Source: Aeromonadaceae bacterium (GTDB taxonomy: Bacteria > Pseudomonadota > Gammaproteobacteria > Enterobacterales > Aeromonadaceae). Taken from it: DNA of 36,316 nt. The notes under the pieces are model-generated. The model was not told where the DNA came from. It made no database searches and saw only the letters and a program-made list of their open reading frames with translations. The translations under genes and the position numbers were made by a program. Below are positions 26,544 through 36,174 of this stretch, one piece after another. Positions within the stretch are counted from its first letter, which is position 1. Each line of letters begins with the position of its first letter. The stretch is from NCBI GenBank assembly GCA_021209335.1, contig JAJOIN010000040.1, forward strand, positions 1-36,316. The letters run 5' to 3'.

Positions 26544-27642
26544 CAGTTGGCCTCCTTACGGGTCAGCCGCAGATAGACAGACTCCAGCCGTGGCCGGAAC
26601 AGGTGTTCCAGGGCACCACAGAACAGGATCACGAGGCCCTGCAGTACCACCACGATATTGCGGTCGATACCGTACTCGAAGCTCAGCTCCGCCCCCCCCT
26701 GATAGAGGAAGCCGAACAGCACGCTGGCCAGGATGACGCCGATGGGATGGTTGCGCCCCATCAGGGCCACGGCGATGCCGGTGAAGCCGAAGCCTTCGAC
26801 AAAGTTGAGCTTGATCTGGTGCAGCTCACCCTGCAGCACGTTGAGGGCGAAGAAGCCCGCCAGCATGCCCGACAGCAGCATGGTGGAGATCACCACCTTG
26901 GGATAGGGAATGCCGGCATAGGCGGCGGCCGACAGGTTGGCCCCCACGGATCTCAGCTCGTAACCCCAACGGGTATGCCAGACAAACAGCCAGAACAGCA
27001 GGCAGCAGATCAGCGCCCAGAACAGGCTGATGTTGAGGGGGCTGGCCGCCACCTGCACCCCCAGGTAACCCAGCAGCTCGTGGATCTTGGGCAGCCAGGC
27101 CGCTTCGGCGAAGATCCGGCTCTCGGTGGCCATGGTGCCTTCGGGCTTCAACACATTCACCAGCAGGTAGGCCATCAAGGCCGAGGCGATGAAGTTGAAC
27201 ATGATGGTGGTGATGACGATGTGGCTGCCCCGCTTGGCCTGCAGGTAAGCCGGCACATAGGCCCAGGCCGCACCGAACAGGCCGCTGACCAGCACGCCTA
27301 ACGGCAACAAGGCCCAAAACGGCAATAGATCCCCCAACCAGAGGCAGACGAGGCCGAGCCCCAGACCGCCGATGTAGGCCTGGCCCTCGCCGCCGATGTT
27401 GAACAGGCCGGCGTGAAAGGCCAGTGAGACGGCGAGTCCGGTGAAGATGAAGCCGGTGGCATAGTAGAGGGTGAAGCCCAGCCCTTCGGCATGGGTAAAG
27501 GCCCCCTGCCACATCACCTGGGCCGCCTCCAGCGGGTTGATGTCGATGTAGACAAACAGCAGGGCGGACACCGCAAAGGCCATCAGAATGTTGATCGCCG
27601 GCACCACCCCCACCGTCAGCCAGGCGGGAATACGTTGTTGAC

Positions 27643-27646
<4 letters not shown>
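26543..27646 (-). CDS. ABC transporter permease, BMP-type nucleoside/purine importer (first permease)
   Basis: This 367-aa permease of the BPD_transp_2 class resembles NupP/YufP. It shows LAFHAGLFNIGGEGQAYIGG, the ATPase-coupling loop, and NHPIGVILASVLFGFLYQGG near the C-terminus, with about nine hydrophobic segments. It overlaps the ATPase gene upstream by 4 bases (ATGA at 27643-27646) and abuts the second permease, consistent with equal production of both permeases. Substrate assignment (nucleosides or purines) follows from the BMP-family binding protein in the same operon and is inferred. Confidence 0.9.
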
Positions 27647-29208
<1,562 letters not shown>

Positions 29209-29260
29209 GATGATTTTCCTAACAGTCAAAGAAGGGGGATGCCATTACCCAAGCGACCAA

Positions 29261-29295
29261 CACAAAACGGCCAACCCACCTTGCGGCGGGCTGAC
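29261..29295 (-). terminator. Weak terminator/attenuator between binding-protein and ATPase genes
   Basis: On the minus strand GTCAGCCCGCC (29295-29285) can pair over a GCAA loop with GGTGGGTTGGC (29280-29270), using three G-U pairs, followed by CGTTTTGTG. It lies about 45 bases after the binding-protein stop. Such hairpins often let the binding protein be made in excess over the transporter. Confidence 0.6.
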
Positions 29296-29341
29296 CTCAT
29301 ACTGGATGTGTTGCGCCAGTTAGGCGGCGGTCAAACTCAGC

Positions 29342-30343
29342 TTAGTAGTGGCAGCTGTTGTCAGACATGTAATCGTGGACCTGGATCTTTCCGGCAATGA
29401 TGTCCGCCTTGATGGCATCGACCTTGGCCTTCATCTCCTCGCTGATCAGCGTCTGGTTGTATTGATCCAGCGCCCAATCCACGCCCCCGTCAGCCAGCCC
29501 CATCACCTGGATGCCCGGCTTCCAGCTCCCCTTGGCCGCATCATCCCAGGTCTTGTAGGCAGCAGGACCCACGCCCTTGACCATGGAGGTGAGCATGGTG
29601 CCCGGCTGCAGGTAGTTCTGGTTGGAGTCCACCCCGATGGCCAGCTTGCCCTCGTCCTTGGCCGCCTGATAGACGCCGATCCCGGTGCCGCCGGCGGCGG
29701 CATAGACCACATCGACCCCGGCAGAGAACTGGGACTTGGCCAGCTCGGCGCCCTTGGCCGGATCGGCAAACGCGGCCGGCGTGGAGCCGGTCATGTTCTG
29801 CAGCACCTCAATCTTGGGATTGATGTACTTGGCGCCTTGCTCGTAGCCACACTCGAACTTGCGGATCAGCGGTATGTCCATGCCACCCACGAAACCCACC
29901 TTGCCGGACTGGGACTTCAGTGCCGCCAGCGCCCCCACCAGGAAGGAGCCTTCATGTTCCTTGAACACGATGGACTGGACGTTGGGCTTGTCCACCACCA
30001 TGTCGATGATGGTGAACTGGCTATCGGGGAACTCAGCGGCCACCTTCTCCACCGCAGAGGCGAAGTTGAAACCTACCGCCACGATAGGACCGTAGCCACG
30101 GCTGGCCAGGCGGCGCAGACCCTGTTCACGCTGAGCCTCGTTTTGCGGCTCGAATTCCTTGACGGTAACACCCTTATCCTTGTTGTAGACCTCCACACCG
30201 GTGCGGAACACGGCTTCGTTGAAGGACTTGTCGAACTTGCCGGCGGAGTCGTAGACCACAGCCGGGCCAGCGGAGGCGGCCTGCACCGAGAGTGCGGCCA
30301 GCGTAAAGGAGGCCACAGCGGCCATCTTGAACAGTGTCTTCAC
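29342..30343 (-). CDS. BMP family periplasmic substrate-binding protein (nucleoside/purine ABC importer)
   Basis: This 333-aa protein is the periplasmic receptor of the importer encoded downstream. The signal peptide covers residues 1-~23 (FKMAAVASFTLAALSVQA, signal-peptidase-I-like); there is no lipobox, unlike many gram-positive BMP proteins. Family motifs are VYDSAGKFDKSFNEAVF, FVGGMDIPLIRKFECGYEQG, DVVYAAAGGTGIGVYQAA and IGVDSNQNYLQPGTMLTSM. BMP/PnrA-like proteins of this type bind purine or other nucleosides; the exact ligand is not known here. The start is GTG at 30343 with AAGGG about seven bases upstream. It is the first gene of the operon; its promoter must lie in the 343-bp gap to the flavodoxin gene. 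Confidence 0.92.
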   Translation of the reverse strand: MKTLFKMAAVASFTLAALSVQAASAGPAVVYDSAGKFDKSFNEAVFRTGVEVYNKDKGVTVKEFEPQNEAQREQGLRRLASRGYGPIVAVGFNFASAVEKVAAEFPDSQFTIIDMVVDKPNVQSIVFKEHEGSFLVGALAALKSQSGKVGFVGGMDIPLIRKFECGYEQGAKYINPKIEVLQNMTGSTPAAFADPAKGAELAKSQFSAGVDVVYAAAGGTGIGVYQAAKDEGKLAIGVDSNQNYLQPGTMLTSMVKGVGPAAYKTWDDAAKGSWKPGIQVMGLADGGVDWALDQYNQTLISEEMKAKVDAIKADIIAGKIQVHDYMSDNSCHY

Positions 30344-30686
30344 ATTGATACCCTTTTATCGTTGTCTATCGTTATTGATTCCGTAGCCGCACCCCGCAAA
30401 CGGGCACAAGCCGGCTAATGGTCGGAAAACTCAACCGACCGGTCAAGCGTTTTACCGCGCCAGGAAAAGGATTGAGCAAGCGTTTTTACGGCCACCGGTA
30501 CCAGTTTCGCCCCGTCGGCTCCCCGCCGGATGCGACAAATCCGGGCCAATTGTCGACAAGCCCACAAGCCACTGCGTCAGTAATACAAAATAACTTCTTA
30601 TATTTCATACACATGAAAACCAATGTCGGGTCGGCACCCATTCTGCATCCCTAAAGCAAAATCCGTTATTTGCAAGGAGAGGCACC
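30344..30686. other. Divergent promoter region between BMP operon and flavodoxin gene
   Basis: This 343-bp stretch holds no supported gene. A 10-bp palindrome TTGTCGACAA occurs at 30550-30559. The segment 30575-30625 is AT-rich, suiting the flavodoxin promoter. A stretch near 30475 (GAGCAAGCGTTTTTAC) resembles half of a PurR box but matches only about nine of sixteen positions, so I do not call it. Confidence 0.6.
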
Positions 30687-31220
30687 ATGGCCAAAGTAGG
30701 CATCTTTTTTGGAAGTGATACCGGTAAAACCCGCAAGGTCGCCAAGCTGATTCATGAGGCCTTTGGCAGCGATGCCGTGGCCGCCCCGGTCAACATCAAC
30801 AAGGCGAGCATTCAGGACTTGCTTGAGTACGACGCCCTGATCCTGGGCACCCCGACCCTGGGTGATGGCCAACTGCCCGGTCTGGATTGCGAATGCCAGG
30901 CCGAGTCCTGGGCCGAATTTGTCCCGGAGCTGGAAGCGGCCGATCTGTCCGGCAAGACGGTGGCCCTGTTTGGCCTGGGAGATCAACAAGGCTATCCGGA
31001 CGCCTTCGTGGATGCCCTGGGCGAACTGTTTGATATCGTCAGTGACGCCGGTGCCACAGTGGTGGGCAGCTGGCCCAGCAGCGGCTATGAGTTCAACAGC
31101 TCCAACGCCCTGGACGGCGATGACTTCGTCGGCCTGGTGCTGGATCAGGACAACCAGCCCGAGCTGACCGCCGAGCGGGTGGCCACCTGGGTGGCCGCCA
31201 TTAAGCCACAACTGCTTTGA
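30687..31220 (+). CDS. Long-chain flavodoxin (NifF/FldB-like)
   Basis: This 177-aa FMN protein is a soluble one-electron carrier. FMN contacts are visible: phosphate loop FGSDTGKTRK (8-17), TPTLGDGQLPG (55-65) and GLGDQQGYPDAF (96-107). The ~20-residue insertion near the C-terminus (SGYEFNSSNALDGDDFVGLVLD) marks the long-chain class. By recollection it resembles Azotobacter NifF more than E. coli FldA (shared KVAKLIHEAF-like helix, ILGTPTLG, KTVALFGLGDQ, YPDAFVDALGEL). No nif genes are nearby, so a nitrogenase role should not be assumed. Start ATG follows AAGGAGAGG. A terminator follows at 31235-31264. Its partner reductase is not encoded here. Confidence 0.93.
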   Translation: MAKVGIFFGSDTGKTRKVAKLIHEAFGSDAVAAPVNINKASIQDLLEYDALILGTPTLGDGQLPGLDCECQAESWAEFVPELEAADLSGKTVALFGLGDQQGYPDAFVDALGELFDIVSDAGATVVGSWPSSGYEFNSSNALDGDDFVGLVLDQDNQPELTAERVATWVAAIKPQLL

Positions 31221-31234
31221 TGGTAAACCCGAAT

Positions 31235-31264
31235 AAAAAGGCGCCGACTGGCGTCTTTTTTTGT
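31235..31264 (+). terminator. Terminator of the flavodoxin gene
   Basis: A 9-bp stem with one G-U pair (AAAGGCGCC 31237-31245 with GGCGTCTTT 31250-31258) and a 4-nt loop is followed by Ts through 31263. Confidence 0.88.
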
Positions 31265-31360
31265 TTCTGTCACGGCTAAACAGTTTTTTACAGGGTAACC
31301 TAGGGCCTTCATGTCTTGTTCCGACATGACAGGACGATAACAACAACGCGAGGATAACCA

Positions 31361-31873
31361 ATGAAAAAGAGACTTCTGCCCCTTTGCCTGCTCCTGGGGC
31401 TGGCCGCACCAGTACTCAGTGTTCACGCTGCCAGCCAGGCAGAGATCGACCAGGCCATCAAGGTGCTACAACAGAGCAGCAGCCAGGGGTTGGTGGAGCG
31501 CTACTCCCTGGCGGATCTGGAACGCATCATCAAAGCCGAAGGCTACAGCTCAGTCACCACCAAGGGCGACAACAAGGTGGTGTTCAAGGCAAATGGCCAC
31601 ATCTTCAGCCTGTATCTGTATCAGGATGGCGATCTGCAGGTCTATTTTGGTGCCAAAGGGGTCAAGCTAACCGCCGAAGACATCAACATGTGGAACAAGG
31701 AGAAGCGCCTCTCCCGCGCCTATCTGGATGATGACGGCGATCTGGCGCTGGAATCGGATTTGTTCGCCAACGGTGGCCTGAACGAGAAGATGGTCAAGGC
31801 GCTGCTCTCCATCTTCGTCAACACCTCTGTGCCCGCCTTTATCGAATTCGCCAATGAACACGACAAGAGCTGA
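31361..31873 (+). CDS. Exported YbjN-domain protein
   Basis: This 170-aa protein has a signal peptide (MKKRLLPLCLLLGLAAPVL, cleavage near VHA-A at 23/24) and then a YbjN-type domain (IIKAEGYSSVTTKGDNKVVF, AYLDDDGDLALESDLF, LLSIFVNTSVPAFIEF). YbjN proteins share a type III secretion chaperone-like fold; in E. coli the cytoplasmic YbjN affects motility and stress responses, but exported versions are uncharacterised. ATG at 31361 follows GCGAGGATAACC. A small hairpin (CATGTC 31310-31315 with GACATG 31323-31328) lies in the leader. This is the last gene before the mobile-element segment. Confidence 0.8.
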   Translation: MKKRLLPLCLLLGLAAPVLSVHAASQAEIDQAIKVLQQSSSQGLVERYSLADLERIIKAEGYSSVTTKGDNKVVFKANGHIFSLYLYQDGDLQVYFGAKGVKLTAEDINMWNKEKRLSRAYLDDDGDLALESDLFANGGLNEKMVKALLSIFVNTSVPAFIEFANEHDKS

Positions 31874-32170
31874 TCAGCCTGTTTGAATCGATAAACGAAG
31901 ACCGGCCTCGCTTATTCCCCCCAACTAGGAATACATCGTAGAGGCCTTTAAGTTGTGATTCCTAATGAATGCCCCTCTTGCAGGGGCTTTTCTTTACCTC
32001 AAGACATGTAAAGCTATTCCATGATTATACATTTCATGTAGGGTCAATAAGATAAAGGTTGTAGTGTATGTGGAGTCCAGCAGCAGACTGTCCGTGAAAG
32101 TTGAGTTGCTTGAGCAGAAGGTGCAAGCTGTTGAAGCTGGCGGAAACTGAACCACGCAGAGGGTGATGAA
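31874..32170. other. Non-coding junction between chromosome and recombinase operon
   Basis: This 297-bp stretch has no supported gene and is AT-richer than either side. It contains nested inverted repeats: GGCCTC/GAGGCC (31904-31909, 31941-31946), TAGGAAT/ATTCCTA (31926-31932, 31958-31964), a terminator hairpin (31971-31987), CTTTAC/GTAAAG (31992-31997, 32008-32013) and TACAT/ATGTA (32028-32032, 32036-32040). CATGTA also recurs directly at 32005 and 32035. The chromosome-island boundary should lie here. No tRNA gene or tmRNA end is recognisable. The exact attachment core cannot be fixed without the other end of the island. Confidence 0.55.
31971..31995 (+). terminator. Terminator after the YbjN-domain gene
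   Basis: A 6-bp stem (GCCCCT 31971-31976 with AGGGGC 31982-31987) over a 5-nt loop is followed by TTTTCTTT. It lies about 100 bases after the stop and just before the AT-rich segment that leads into the recombinase operon. Confidence 0.8.
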
Positions 32171-33571
32171 ATGTTCGTAACCGTCAAGGCTGGCGTCTAT
32201 ACCGATGCTACGGGCGCCTGCACTGAGATCCCCGCTTTGCTGACACCAGCAGGGGTGCTGGAGCCGTTGCTTGACTACTGCCTCTATCGCAGCCACGACC
32301 GCAGCCTCACTTGGATGTCGAAGGTGAGCCGCTCCGTGCGGATGTTTCTGGAGTATCTCCAGACCAACCCTGCCGAGCGCGACACTTACCGCCTGTTCCA
32401 GAACTTCGCTCAGCGGCTCTACACCGGCACCTTCGATCGCGATACAGGGCTCGACCCAAGCGGACTATGCTGGGCACCGCGTTCACCACAGGATGCCTCG
32501 CACATCATCACCCACCTCTCAGACTTCTTCGACTGGTTGGGCGAAATGCGTCCCGCATCGGCGCAGGTCAATCCGCGCTACGCCGGTGGAGCCTTCGACC
32601 GGCAGACCGATGAAGCCGCTTATCAGTATCGGCGTAGTAAAGCGTTCTTGGGGCATACCTGGGCGGCCAATGCGTCACCAACCCAGACCGGACATCGAAT
32701 TAGAGGGCAGCGCCTGCCCAAGGTTGAACGAGGCGAGCCGCCTGCCTTTCCAGAAGAGCGCTTCGAGGAGTTTCTGGTTAAGGGGTTCTGCGCAGGCGGA
32801 CGCCAGGATTATCGTGGCATGCTCATCACCTTGCTGCTGCATGGTGCCGGGTTCCGGGAGTCGGAACCATTCCACCTCTACATTCAGGATGTGTTGCCGG
32901 ACCCTGCCAATCCAGCTCAGGCCCTGGTTCGCATCCACCACCCGAGCCATGGTGCTGCGCCCGCAGATTGGCGTGACGCACAAGGACGTCCCCGCAAGGG
33001 CAATCGGGCGGAGTACCTCTCCCAGCAGTTTGGCCTGGCGCCTCGCACAGACATCATGGGCCGCCTGCATGCCGGCTGGAAAGGTGGCATGCACGATGGG
33101 GCTTATTACAAGCAGGCGTACTGGTTCCTGCCGCAGTATGGCGAGTGGTTTCTACAACTGTGGCACCGCTATCTGGAACAGGTGGCACGCAGTGAGCGCG
33201 ACCACCCCTTTGCCTTCATCAACCTCGCCCGAGAACCCGTTGGTGCAATGCACACGCTCACTCAGTACAACAAGGCCCACGCGGCGGCCTGCGAGCGCAT
33301 CGGCCTCACGGTGAGCAAGGCGTTGGGTACAACGCCCCATGGTCATCGCCACGCCTACGGTCGCCGACTCATGAACGCCGGCATCGACAAGGCTCTTATC
33401 CGCCGCTTTATGCACCACGCCTCACTGGAGAGCCAGGAAGTCTACACACAGGCGAATAGCCGAGAGGCCTTGGCTGCACTGGAGGCGGCTTCGCAGCGAC
33501 TATCGGCCGGACGGGTTGGGACAACTGCTACGCCAGGCCTGTTGCTGCCCGACACCATATTGAACGACTAA
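32171..33571 (+). CDS. gmtY: Tyrosine recombinase, GmtY-like (first gene of mobile trio)
   Basis: This 466-aa site-specific recombinase cuts and rejoins DNA through a tyrosine nucleophile. An N-terminal SAM-like core-binding domain (~45-130) contains MSKVSRSVRMFLEYLQ. The catalytic domain has the full set: R229 in HGAGFRESEP, H390 and R393 in PHGHRHAYGR (HxxRH pattern), H416 in FMHHASLES, and nucleophile Y425 in EVYTQ. It is longer than phage integrases, with extra sequence between the first Arg and the HxxR box (~240-385) containing HDGAYYKQAYWFLPQYGEW. ATG at 32171 follows GAGGGTGATGAA. It is nine bases from the next recombinase gene. The GmtY name rests on gene order and recalled resemblance; a plain XerC/D family member is the alternative. 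Confidence 0.8.
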   Translation: MFVTVKAGVYTDATGACTEIPALLTPAGVLEPLLDYCLYRSHDRSLTWMSKVSRSVRMFLEYLQTNPAERDTYRLFQNFAQRLYTGTFDRDTGLDPSGLCWAPRSPQDASHIITHLSDFFDWLGEMRPASAQVNPRYAGGAFDRQTDEAAYQYRRSKAFLGHTWAANASPTQTGHRIRGQRLPKVERGEPPAFPEERFEEFLVKGFCAGGRQDYRGMLITLLLHGAGFRESEPFHLYIQDVLPDPANPAQALVRIHHPSHGAAPADWRDAQGRPRKGNRAEYLSQQFGLAPRTDIMGRLHAGWKGGMHDGAYYKQAYWFLPQYGEWFLQLWHRYLEQVARSERDHPFAFINLAREPVGAMHTLTQYNKAHAAACERIGLTVSKALGTTPHGHRHAYGRRLMNAGIDKALIRRFMHHASLESQEVYTQANSREALAALEAASQRLSAGRVGTTATPGLLLPDTILND

Positions 33572-33580
33572 GGATTTGCC

Positions 33581-36172
33581 ATGCCTGAGAAGAAGAAAGC
33601 AACCCCGGCCAGCGCTGTCACTCACCCTGCGCCAAGAAAACCAGGAGTACATCGCGGTACGGACACATCCCTGGGCTGGGTCGCCCGGGAGTATCCGCAG
33701 CTCGAACCTTGGCGCGTTCTGGCAGTGGAGTGGCTCAAAGGAGAGACAAAAAATGTGGGCGAAAAGCTGAAAGCTTTATCGACCTTCTTCGAACGCTACC
33801 TCATCCAGCAGGGGCTGCCGCTTGACCCGACTGTGCTGCTGGCGGGCAGCACGGTTCTACCCAATTTTTACCAAACCGCCTGCCCGGATTCGAAGGCTGG
33901 CATTGAGAGCAACAACAACATCCACGCCTTCTTGCACTTTGTGCTGCTGCGGGAGTTCAGCGCACTGAGCGATGACGGCCGGCTAGTCATTTCACCGGCC
34001 TTTTGTAACCCGGTGCCCCAGATGTCCCTTAGCGGCTTGCCCAAGCGCGACGAGAGCGTGCATTCGCCGCTGCCCTACGGCTACATCGACGAGCTGCGCC
34101 AGATGCTGGCAGCGGGGCCACACTTCAGGGACTGGCAGTGGGCGCAGAGCGCGCTAGGTGCGGAGATTGGCCGGCGGGGGGCCGGAGCACCGGACTGGTT
34201 CGAGGTAACCGAAGCGCAGATTGACCGGAACGACCCGGACTGTGTGTGGCGTGAGCGTGAGATGGCAAGAGGGGGGCGCCGCCTGGAAATGTGGAGTCCG
34301 GTGCGCTGGGTGGCGTTGCTGGTAAAGCTCATCCTGCCGCTGCGCACCTTTCAGGTTCGCATGCTCGATTCCGGCGAAGCAGATACCTGGCGCTACGCCG
34401 ACGGCGCCTGGTCGTTGAACCCGAGCCGACTCGCACAAGGCAGTGAGCGGCGTCCTCTGCAACAGGGCGTGTTTCGTCGTAGCACCGCGCTGGCTGATGG
34501 TGAGGCGGTTTCGACGGTGCTTTACATCAACACCAACAAGACCGCTGATATCGCCAAATCAGGCCCCGAGAAAGGCTATGTCCTGCCGTGGTCCTCCAGC
34601 GGCCCAGTACATCAGGATGTGTTTTACTGGCTGGAAAAGCTGCGCAACTGGCAGGAAAAATACAACCCGGTCTCGCGGCGCACGCCCTGGTCTGCGCTGG
34701 ATGGGCGTCACATTAAGGCGAAAAGTGAGGTGCAGCTTGCCAGCTATCCGGACGCCTGCTTCCTGTTCCGGTTGCCGGAGGCCCGCAAGGGGGAACATTA
34801 TTTCCCTGTTTCGGATGCAACTATGGTCTCCAGCTGGTTTGCCTTGTTGGAAGCGCTGGAGTGGCGGCTCTCTGAACGGGGCGAGAGTCATAGCAACGGC
34901 ACGCCTATTCGCTTCCTTCCGCCAATAGAGGGACAGAACGGCAGACGAACAACCCTCTTCCCCTTGCACAGTCTGCGCGTCTCCCTTATCACCGCGCTGG
35001 CGCTGGAAGGCCAGGTGCCGTTCCCTATCCTGCAAAAGCTGGTCGGGCACAGCCGCCTGTTGATGACACTGTACTACACAAAGCCGGGCGCGACGCACAT
35101 CCGTGACGTATTGCTCAGTGCGGCGGAACGGTTGGAAGCCGCCAAGGAAGAGAGTATCCAGAACTTCCTGCTCGAAACGGAACGCGGGGCTCTTCTCGAA
35201 CAGGCTATCTGCAACAGCGTACCGTCTTTGGCTGCCGCCATTCCGCAGCATCCGGCGGCGCGTAACCCTGTGGGCTGGATGCCGATGCACCACGGCCTGT
35301 GCCTGGTCGGTGGCAACACCAGCGAGACTGAAGATAACAGCGCGGTGGGGGGGTGCTACAACGGCGGGCCCAACATCGGTTCACCGTCTATACCGAAGTA
35401 TGGTTCTGCCCCGGGAGGCAGCCGCAACTGTGTGCGCTGTCGTTGGTTTATTACTGCGCCGCAGCACCTGCCGGCCCTGGCCGCCCACTTCAACACGCTA
35501 GCCTACCACTTCGACGAGGCACGCAATGCCTGCCTCGCCAGAGATAGTGACCTTCAGACCCTGAAAAAGGACAAGGCCGATGCGGAAGCGGCAGGACAGT
35601 CATTTGCTCGGCTAGATGCTTACAAGCAAGCCGAGCGGTTGTGGGAGAGCGCCATGAAGCGTTTTAGTGACCTGGCGGAAGACCTAGTGGCTTGTTGGCG
35701 GCTCATCGAGCGCTGCAAGGCTGCACTCGAAGCGCACACTGGCGACAGCACGCAACTGGTGGCTGCTGGCACGTTATGCGATGTGCAGGCCGTTTTTGAG
35801 GAAACCGAGTCGGAGCTACTGCAACTGGCCGGTGTCTGTGAGAGCGTCGAGCTCTATCCAGACCTGGAGCCGGGCAAGGCGGTGTTTCGACGCAGCCAGT
35901 TGCTCGATGCCGTCCTCTACCGCGACAAGTTACCGCCGTTGTTCATGCTGCTAAGCGAACAGGAACAACTGCTCGCCGGTAACGCCTTTATGCGCCACCT
36001 GGCGCAGCAGATGAACCCATCGAACCCGGCGCTAGGCCAACGTGAAGTCATCCGCCTGATGGATGCTGGCGAGCGGCTGAGCGAGTACCTGGACCTTAAC
36101 CTGGCCACGCAGCTGCCCACAGTCCGCCACAACGCCGCGTTCCTGCTCGGGTCTAACTTGAAATGGGATTAA
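33581..36172 (+). CDS. gmtZ: Large tyrosine recombinase with Cys-rich C-terminal extension, GmtZ-like
   Basis: This 863-aa protein has an N-terminal core-binding region, then a recombinase catalytic domain with R255 in LPLRTFQVRM, H463 and R466 in LHSLRVSLI, H490 in LVGHSRLLM, and Y499 (or Y498) in LYYTK. All key residues are present, so it should be active. About 370 residues follow the nucleophile, unusual for the fold: four cysteines (C574, C592, C617, C620, the last pair as CVRC) that could bind zinc, then a long helical, Lys/Glu/Ala-rich segment (~640-720) likely to form a coiled coil. ATG at 33581 has AAGGA seven bases upstream. It is flanked at 9 and 2 bases by the other two trio genes. 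Confidence 0.8.
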   Translation: MPEKKKATPASAVTHPAPRKPGVHRGTDTSLGWVAREYPQLEPWRVLAVEWLKGETKNVGEKLKALSTFFERYLIQQGLPLDPTVLLAGSTVLPNFYQTACPDSKAGIESNNNIHAFLHFVLLREFSALSDDGRLVISPAFCNPVPQMSLSGLPKRDESVHSPLPYGYIDELRQMLAAGPHFRDWQWAQSALGAEIGRRGAGAPDWFEVTEAQIDRNDPDCVWREREMARGGRRLEMWSPVRWVALLVKLILPLRTFQVRMLDSGEADTWRYADGAWSLNPSRLAQGSERRPLQQGVFRRSTALADGEAVSTVLYINTNKTADIAKSGPEKGYVLPWSSSGPVHQDVFYWLEKLRNWQEKYNPVSRRTPWSALDGRHIKAKSEVQLASYPDACFLFRLPEARKGEHYFPVSDATMVSSWFALLEALEWRLSERGESHSNGTPIRFLPPIEGQNGRRTTLFPLHSLRVSLITALALEGQVPFPILQKLVGHSRLLMTLYYTKPGATHIRDVLLSAAERLEAAKEESIQNFLLETERGALLEQAICNSVPSLAAAIPQHPAARNPVGWMPMHHGLCLVGGNTSETEDNSAVGGCYNGGPNIGSPSIPKYGSAPGGSRNCVRCRWFITAPQHLPALAAHFNTLAYHFDEARNACLARDSDLQTLKKDKADAEAAGQSFARLDAYKQAERLWESAMKRFSDLAEDLVACWRLIERCKAALEAHTGDSTQLVAAGTLCDVQAVFEETESELLQLAGVCESVELYPDLEPGKAVFRRSQLLDAVLYRDKLPPLFMLLSEQEQLLAGNAFMRHLAQQMNPSNPALGQREVIRLMDAGERLSEYLDLNLATQLPTVRHNAAFLLGSNLKWD

Positions 36173-36174
36173 TC

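Noticed and set aside
30470-30490. PurR-box-like sequence near the BMP operon promoter
   Set aside because: Only about nine of sixteen consensus positions match and the right half-site is missing. It is too weak to call.
31874-32170. tRNA or tmRNA attachment site at the island edge
   Set aside because: I looked for cloverleaf ends, a TTCGANNC loop and CCA, and found none. If this is an insertion point it is intergenic.
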